Assembly (NCBI GenBank): GCA_964020085.1
Contig: OZ026606.1
Coordinates: forward strand, 1,199,060 to 1,263,059
Direction: 5' to 3'
DNA: 64,000 nucleotides
DNA from: Micromussa lordhowensis
Taxonomy: Eukaryota; Cnidaria; Anthozoa; Scleractinia; Lobophylliidae
Every line of letters begins with the position of its first letter. The first letter of the stretch is position 1. The notes under the pieces are model-generated. The model saw nothing but the letters and a program-made list of their open reading frames with translations. It searched no databases and had not been told where the DNA came from. Shown here in pieces: positions 56,392 to 64,000 of this stretch. Both the position numbers and the translations under genes were made by a program.

Positions 56392-57910
56392 CTAATATAT
56401 AGATTTAGGTCAACCTAAAAGCGGAGCTCCTGTAGCCCGATTAGGCTTATCCAGGATAAGGTTGAATTTTGAGTTCAGTTTTGTAACTTTGCTGCAAGGT
56501 TTTCTGCATATTGTTTGGCCTTCTGTTTTGTGTTTAAAACTCAATTCCGACAGTTGCTATTCAAGTGGGTCGTGTACAACCCACCTGTCGCAGAATGCGT
56601 GACAAAAATCGGCGTTACATCCGATTCTTACCAAATTTGGACAGTGGGATGACATAGTAATGAACCAATTACAAGCCATTTTTTAGGTCTTTTCGTCATA
56701 TCCCCCCCTCGGGAGAGTTTTGTCAAGTGCGCTCATTAGTATGCAAACCACGGCGATTGCGGTTGTCGTCGGCGAAATGTTTTTTTGCCCAAAAATTCGG
56801 TCTAAATCTTTCGGAGATGGAAGTCTGGACATTCCTAATGATAAAGAAAGTAATTTGGGACCAGTTGCTGGCTTTTCAGGCAAGGGTAAGCTGTATTCAG
56901 CTGTATTTTAGTTTTGCGTGTGCAAATCCAACACGCCACGTTTTTGAATAAATTACGGCTTGCATTACAAAGTGTTTTTTTGATCGTTTGTAGCCCGCCG
57001 AGGTCATTTTTTCGTCTAAATCACTTGAGATTAGTTCGAAAAAGACTTGCCCATCCAACTTTCAGCTCTCGGACAATAATTCAGCGTTTTTTTTACCAAA
57101 ACGCTGCTTGCTCTTACAGTCATGTTTTGCCGTTGCTACGGGCAACTATATCTCTTCCTTTGGCTACGCAAGCGGTGGGCGATGTGCCAAAAGATAAATC
57201 TAATTAAGTTTGGTTTTGCTCGATTTCGCTGAAATTTTAACACAATGAAGCTGGATAGATAAGGAACAGATTTTTTCTATGCCGATGTGTGCTAGCTATT
57301 CACGCTGAAGAGATATATTGCTTCGAAGTCAGGGTTTTGAAGAGATTATTTTGCGAAGCGTAACTTTGGTGTGACTTTGAAATCCGAGCTTTTTGTTGAT
57401 TTTGAAGAAAAAAATATACGGAAACGCTCATTTTTTCGAGGATTAAAACGAATATAAATTTATATATGTTCCGAACTCAATTTCTTGTGAAAAAATATTA
57501 TTTTTGACGAGTGCTGGGTTTTCATTTTTTTTCCCGCGAAATTTGTTGTCGGAAAAGAGTATTAATAATCACAAAACCTGATACACACAAAAAAACTGCT
57601 TCCACTGTTTCCACGTAAACACGACAAACGTTACTCCTTTAGCTGACCTAGCATATTGTGTAGCCGCGTTGAGCTCCAGAAAGCCCGCGAAAAATTAAGC
57701 CTCCTTTTGGTTTAGAGGTCCCCTTATGATCCCCTTATGGCCGCCATCTTGCGCGACTCCACCGTTGTCGTCGCCGTCGTGCGTACGCGCCCACGAGCAA
57801 TACCGCTGTCCATGATTAACCATGAGAAAATCCATACATGGGTTTCTTTTTCCTATATGGTTATGGGGCTCCGCTTGGCGGCCCTTCGGGCCGCCGGAGC
57901 TCCGCTATGA
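56392..57910 (+). repeat. Tandem duplication, unit 1
   Basis: First of two direct copies (second at 57975-59355). Four blocks: A 56392-56535, B 56699-57235, C 57236-57562 and D 57563-57910. Block B holds a 64-codon frame ending KGKLYSAVF with a donor-like gtaagc inside it. Block D contains a YY1-like aagatggcggcc (reverse strand) and ends in a GC-rich hairpin. Function unknown. Confidence 0.85.
57877..57895. repeat. TTCG-type GC hairpin (unit 1)
   Basis: GGCGGCC-CTTCG-GGCCGCC: a 7-bp GC stem with a C-TTCG cap, flanked by ctcc/ggag that extends the stem after a bulge. The same structure occurs at 59322-59340. Confidence 0.8.
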
Positions 57911-57974
57911 TATAATTTTTATCATATTTGGTTTAAAAACAGTATGAATAGCGTCTCTCTGATATGCAAATAAG

Positions 57975-59355
57975 CTAATATATAGATTTAGGTCAACCTA
58001 AAAGCGGAGCTCCTGTAGCCCGATTAGGCTTATCCAGGATAAGGTTGAATTTTGAGTTCAGTTTTGTAACTTTGCTGCAAGGTTTTCTGCATATTGTTTG
58101 GCCTTGTGTTTTGTGTTTAATAATCACAAAACCTGATACATATCCCCCCCTCGGGAGAGTTTTGTCAAGTGCGCTCATTAGTATGCAAACCACGGCGATG
58201 TCGGTTGTCGTCGGCGAAATGTTTTTTTGCCCAAAAATTCGGTCTAAATCTTTCGGAGATGGAAGTCAGGACATTCCTAAGGATAAAGAAAGTAATTTGG
58301 GACCAGTTGCTGGCTTTTCAGGCAAGGGTAAGCTGTATTCAGCTGTATTTTAGTTTTGCGTGTGCAAATCCAACACGCCACGTTTTTGAATAAATTACGG
58401 CTTGAATTACAAAGTGTTTTTTTGATCGTTTGTAGCCCGCCGAGGTCATTTTTTCGTCTAAATCACTTGAGATTAGTTCGAAAAAGACTTGCCCATCCAA
58501 CTTTCAGCTCTCGGACAATAATTCAGCGTTTTTTTTACCAAAACGCTGCTTGCTCTTACAGTCATGTTTTGCCGTTGCTACGGGCAACTATCTCTTCCTT
58601 TGGCTACGCAAGCGGTGGGTGATGTGCCAAAAGATAAATCTAATTAAGTTTGGTTTCGTTCGATTTCGCTGAAATTTTAACATGATGTAGCTGAATTGTT
58701 AAGGAACAAATTTTGTCTTTATCGATGTGTGCTAGCTGTTAACGCGAACGAGATATATCGCTTTGAAGTCGTATTTTTGGACAAAATTCTTTGCATAGCG
58801 AAATTTCCGGGTTTTTTCGTAATCGGGTCATATGTTTATTTTGACGGCAAAAATAGCCCTGAAAAGGTCATTGAATAACAATTCAAACGAATGTAAATTT
58901 GTTATGTTTTGAGATGATTTTGGAGTGAAAGAAAGGTTTTTTCGATATTTGCTGTATATTTTTCCCGCGAAAAATTCCACCGCGATGTCGGAAATGAGTT
59001 AATAATCACAAAACCTGATACACACAAAAAAACTGCTTCCACTGTTCCACTGTTTCCACGTAAACACGACAAACGTTACTCCTTTAGCTGACCTAGCATA
59101 TTGTGTAGCCGCGTTGAGCTCCAGAAAGCCCGCGAAAAATTAAGCCTCCTTTTGGTTTAGACGTCCCCTTATGATCCCCTTATGGCCGCCATCTTGCGCG
59201 ACTCCACCGTCGTCGTCGCCGTCGTGCGTACGCGCCCACGAGCAATACCGCTGTCCATGATTAACCATGAGAAAATCCATACATGGGTTTCTTTTTCCTA
59301 TATGGTTATGGGGCTCCGCTTGGCGGCCCTTCGGGCCGCCGGAGCTCCGCTATGA
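57975..59355 (+). repeat. Tandem duplication, unit 2
   Basis: Second copy. It lacks about 160 bp of unit 1 (56536-56698), replaced there by a short ataatcacaaaacctgatac that also occurs in block D. Blocks A, B and D are nearly identical to unit 1, while block C (58681-59000) is strongly diverged though alignable (gatgtgtgctagct shared). Confidence 0.85.
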
Positions 59356-61854
59356 AATGGTATCTAATGCGCATGTGCGCCAGCTGACTGTGTCCCTTTA
59401 AGCCCCATATTAACATATCAAAGGAGGCTAAATTAAATCTTTTCCGGAGAATTCATAACGGCACCACTTTTAAAAATGGCAGAAATACGCCCAATGTTCC
59501 TTCCTTTCACCTTACCCTCCTTCCATTACCTTTGCCCTCGCCCTAATTTTCGCACGGCTAAAAAGCGGAAAATACTCATTCGTACAGGAACGCTTGCCAC
59601 GCAGGTCATTTGACACTGAAACGGCAAAGGCAGGCTAAATCTCCTTAAAGCGGTTTCTCGCGCTTTCTCGACACTTGTTCTCTCGACCCTTTTTGATAAT
59701 TGTGTGTTTTGTAAACACAACTCTTCGATTAGAACAAAGGAGTTTTTACTTCAGTGCTATAAGATAGGAGTGTTAATTGTTGAATCAGTAAAAGAAATGC
59801 CATAAACAAATTGGCACAAACTATACCACGGAACTATAGGAGCGTTTATCCTTGAATGCGGGAAGGACTATAGCGGTAGCTGAAGTGTTGATAACATAGG
59901 ATTTGTGGTTAACTTCATTGTCTTGTAACTTGAACCCAAACTCCAACAGTGGTTTTCTGACAAGGCATTATTTTGTTTAGTTTCAACATTTTTGCAACCA
60001 ACAACGAGAAAATACAGCTAACAAGGTATAACATTTCTCACAGATTGAATATTTATCTCTAATTTGAACGTTCCTACACTTCTTTTCTCCGCCGTAATAG
60101 CTCATATTGGTGGCTGAAAACGCCAAATGGTATCTATATCATGCAAATCGATAACCAGAGATTTATCATATTAAAAAACACTCCAACACACCTGCAAGCT
60201 ATTATCATTTATTTAGCTCATTTAGCATCTTCATTAACGTATGTTTTCAAAACACGCGTTTGTTTTGAAAAACAAGAATTCAAAAAGAAGATTAATTTTA
60301 AATTGAAACAAACACTAAGTGGGGAATTCAGTTACACCGTCCATTACGTGGTCTTTTAAAGTGTTAAAATCAGATGGAAATAAGTTCAGTTCTTTAAAAT
60401 CAAAGGGATACCGAAAGAGAGTTGGATTTCTAATGATTTTAAAACAAATCTACCTAATTTCGTATGGCGGACTGGACGGAGCCGGACATATTAGTTTTTT
60501 ATCTGTCTGATCTAGATCACCAAGTTTCAATTTTGTATATTAGTTTCGGTTCTTTCATGCAATTCTAATACCGCCACTGCAGTTTTTTCGATTGACTTTT
60601 CAAAACTGGCAATACAATAAACACTTTGTTATAAACCATCTGAAAGTATGGACACAAATTAATTGTGGTGCTGAGGGAAAAAGAATGAGTGTTAAGGAAA
60701 GAAAACATAACGTGTCGCCTTCTTCAACAGGCTCAAAGTTACCTTTGGATGTTAAAAGATTTATAAGCTCATCAAAAAGAATAAAAAGCTAAGAAATGGA
60801 GCTTTGATGAAGCCGAAATGTCAGGTGGTCGACCAGCCGAACAGTAAGTGAAAATTGAAGGTCGTTTGCAGCCTATCAGGAGTCTCGTGGACGCCGTACG
60901 AGTGCTGCATGGTTTTGTTTGAAGCCATTTGGCTCATTAAGGCCTGTTTTTTCACTCCAGATTAAGTTATCTCGAACGTTGGTTGATTTATCGTCAGGAA
61001 GGACTGTAAGTGACTCTCAGGGCGCGCCGTTATCTTTGATAACCATTTGATTTGCAAATCAAGAAACTTTACAGGAGCGATTTAAGTTAATTTTATCCTG
61101 TGGAATTTCTCACGCCTCAGGTTTACACAAAGGAATCAGTGCATCGTTAAATCTACTGATGATTCTTCGACTGGAGAATCATCTGGTTGTTTCCAGGTTG
61201 TGTTAAGTTTAAGGTAGGTATGCACTAGCAGCCAGAATACCAAGCTGTTCATTTTTCGACATATCACAGCCACTGAGAACAAAAGCCTGCTTTAGGGCAC
61301 TATTGTTGGTTAATTATGGGAAGTGTAACATGCTTTCGAGGATGGTCTGCAAACAGCACAGCAAAAGCTCGGCTCGCTTTCTGACTGTTATTTCGTCTTT
61401 TCCCCTATTTGAGCGACAGCTCTGTGGCTATGCGTAGGCATAGACAAAGCAATTTTTCTTGGGCAATTTTGTCGAAGGGGAAAAGGCTTATTGAGGTTAA
61501 CCCTATGTGAAGCAAGGCCAGACCACAACACCGGGAACTCCGTGCCCTAAGTGTGTGGGGTCTTTACTGCGTCCTCTGCTAACCATGTAACACTGATGAT
61601 GCAGGAGACGGGGCCTCCTGTTTAAGTGTTTGAAGGGTAACGTGTGAATTGAGATTTCTTATTGACACTGAGCTGGTTAAAGCATATAATACAAGCCTTA
61701 CAATAACACAAAAGAAATGGGACATATAAGTTATCTCCAACATAGTCGTCAATCTCTTCAGTTTTGTGATCTTACTTCTGCTCAAAATAATAGCCATGGC
61801 AACAAAGAAGCTGATACCAAAGGGTTTGTCTTGACGTGTTAATAGTCATAACTG
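59356..61854. other. Intergenic, nothing firmly recognised
   Basis: Short frames only (for example 60141-60359 and 60592-60792). A tttgatgaagccgaaatgtc motif at about 60803-60826 belongs to the recurrent motif class described in the findings and probably marks a retroelement fragment. Confidence 0.4.
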
Positions 61855-62175
61855 AAGTTGATAAACATAACAAATTTCAAACCTGCAGAAACACATACCC
61901 AGCAATGAGTCAGTAATGTGCCATGATACTGAACCACTTATTCTAAATTTGGAAAGGAATTTTTAGGTTTTAATAGCACATGCACAGTACACAATTTCTC
62001 GGTAAACAATTTTTTTTTCTTAATGTTGCTTTATTATTCTCTCAAGGATCTCTGATGGTAACGTGGTAACTGTTTTGCAAGTCTGTTTATCACTGAGAGT
62101 TTTGTGACTGAAAGTCTCTGTATCCTGATCTCAAAACTACGTGTTAAAAATGCCAGTTTCCAGCTTCCATCTGAG
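61855..62175. repeat. Direct repeat, copy 1 (about 320 bp)
   Basis: Starts aagttgataaacataacaaa and ends near aaatgccagtttccagcttc. Clearly homologous to 63636-63946 in the same orientation, with scattered differences and small indels. Confidence 0.8.
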
Positions 62176-63635
62176 AACCGAGGTCGACGGAGCTTAGAGT
62201 AGAGCCATGCAATGATGATCCTTCCACCCCAGCATGCAATGGGACATCTTGAGGTTACTAAGCAACCGAAGTGAACGAACGTGACGTAAAATCATTACGT
62301 AACAAGATACATCAAAATGCCTCTAGTATCGGTGCGTTTACCTCTAAACTCAGGTCATCTTTCTTGGTATAATTTACTTCCTCTCAGTGTGCTTTTCTTC
62401 CTTCGCTTTTGCGCATTTGTGCGTTTAGCTTTCCTTTAACTACTGTATATTCTTAATTATGATCATTTTGTATACGTGTTAGAAAATACAGTAAACATGT
62501 ATCTATAAATTTAGATAAATTGTCAGGATTGCCGATGTATTTCATGTTTTTCAAAAAGTCCTTTACAAAAGCGTTATCGGTTTCCCTGGGCTTCCTGCCC
62601 CTGGTAAGTAAGACCAAAGTAGGAATGAGCGATTTTCAATGATTGTTTGACTCCGAAATCCTGATTTACGCAACCCGTCAGATTCAACCAACGATCGCAA
62701 AGGGTCTGCCTCCGCTTTCAGCTTTCCATTGGCGACACACATTGACCAATTATACGTATCTTTCGACCTATAACTGACGAGGAGTGATTTTAGACCTGGG
62801 TCAATTATTCAAGTTGATAGAAACCGCGAGTGCCAAATCTCACTGCTTTAGCAAAACCCAGTGGATTAAACAAAAATATCGATTTTAAACTGAATTAGAC
62901 TATTCAAGGGCCGGCCTACTCCAGTCCATAGGTGTCTATATACCCTATTTTTTTTATTTATAAGAATATTGATTTTCCGGCCGGGGCTTAATATTGATGT
63001 TTTTCTGTCGATTTTAGGCTAACTATTCTGAGATTAGACCGTCTGACATTTCTGTTTTTGAATGTATTTGGTGTCTGGATAGTGTTAAAGTGATTTTGGA
63101 GCCACTCAGGTTGCATGCATTTAATCCTGATATGACGTACATAACTTCTTTCAGAAATGTTGTTAGCATCGAACATACGGCTATTTCTGTTTTGGTTGCT
63201 TTTGGCAAGTTTTGCCTTTTAGAGAAAGGAAGAATTTTTTTACGTTTTAGTTAAAAACATACGATTGCATTGTATTTACAAATTTTCAACAAACACAATG
63301 ATATTCTCTTCAAAATCTCAGCCTCGGGTTTACTATTCTTAAAACATTCTACAAATTTCGTTTTCATATAAAATATATTCTTATACAAAAAAAGAGTGTA
63401 TCTTGTTAAGACGATTTCAAGTTGTCGATGGACCAGACCATCTAAGGAAAACTTTAAATTCCGACCTTCTTGTAATCTTAACTGTCTTTCACCAAGAAAC
63501 TGAAACAGGTACAACGTACAAAGTCTCTTTCAACACTGATGTACCACATACAGAGAAAGCGATTGAAACATTCTAAACATAGTAAAATATTGTTAATTTT
63601 CCTCATGTTTCCAAACCCTTTTTGTGTCATAATTT

Positions 63636-63946
63636 AAGTTGATAAACATAACAAATTTCAAACCTGCAGAAACACATACCTGGCAATGAGTCAGTTACGT
63701 GCAATGATACTGAAATGCTTATTCTAAATTTGGAAAGGAATTCGAAAGTTCTACCAGTATGTACAGCACACATTTTCTCGATAAAGGAATAGTTTTTTCT
63801 TAATGTCATTTTATTATTTTCTCAAAGATCACCGTCGGAAATTGTTTTACAAATCTGATTGCAGGGTTTGTGTTCCTCTACGTCGATATTTTCTGTTCTC
63901 AAATCCTACGTTTTGAAATGCCAAATTACAGTTCCTACCTGCGAAG
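63636..63946. repeat. Direct repeat, copy 2 (about 310 bp)
   Basis: Second copy. On its reverse strand it holds a 60-codon frame with a donor-like gtatgt after ...VTDSLP; copy 1 does not keep the frame open. The pair could be a duplicated first exon, or ends of a larger repeat; the window ends soon after, so the full unit is not visible. Confidence 0.75.
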
Positions 63947-64000
63947 TGATTGCTTCGGTGAATTCTTTATGCGACTGTTTATTGATAAAGGAAAGACAAG

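Overview
The window reads as nuclear DNA of an animal, most likely an anthozoan cnidarian (a stony coral or sea anemone). It is AT-rich. Its genes are split into short exons with canonical GT/AG introns. The intergenic DNA is packed with tRNA-derived SINEs, terminal-inverted-repeat (TIR) miniature transposons (MITEs), foldback hairpins and one decayed non-LTR retrotransposon. The phylum is an inference from gene content and repeat style; the window carries no rRNA or mitochondrial marker.

Layout. (1) 1748-12076 (+): 13 exons, all in phase, of GDP-mannose 4,6-dehydratase (GMDS). Only the N-terminal exon or exons lie off-window. Its introns hold SINEs, including a nested SINE-in-SINE and a MITE-in-SINE. 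(2) 12.9-13.6 kb: a hAT-type MITE and a mariner-type MITE lie between two convergent genes. (3) 17560-14087 (-): a complete five-exon gene for a secreted-pathway JmjC/cupin-8 protein of 465 aa. It has a signal peptide, an HxD...H iron site, an EF-hand and a C-terminal RDEL, so it is predicted to be an ER-lumenal 2-oxoglutarate oxygenase. (4) 18.2-21.2 kb: a 1.44 kb Mutator-like element and a TTAA-flanked element. (5) 25166-28872 (+) and 43738-45325 (+): two forkhead (FoxQ1-like) paralogues. Each has one phase-1 intron after an eh1-like repressor motif. (6) 30.3-38.8 kb (-): exon-like pieces of one or more unrecognised genes between the Fox genes, including a phase-consistent three-exon model. 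(7) 45.7-64 kb: a repeat-dominated region. It holds a 9-bp-TSD MITE, a broken reverse-transcriptase relic, a 1.04 kb TIR element, a second copy of the TTAA element, a dense run of hairpin MITEs at 52-55.4 kb, a tandem duplication of about 1.4-1.5 kb at 56.4-59.4 kb, and a 0.3 kb direct repeat near the right end.

The genes do not form a single pathway. GMDS is cytosolic and makes the GDP-fucose precursor, the JmjC protein is lumenal, and the Fox pair are transcription factors. The Fox paralogues look like a local duplication. Splice sites were placed by eye from protein homology and GT/AG signals. Exon ends for GMDS, JmjC and Fox exon 1 are secure; the terminal exon of the first Fox gene and the 30-39 kb models are tentative.
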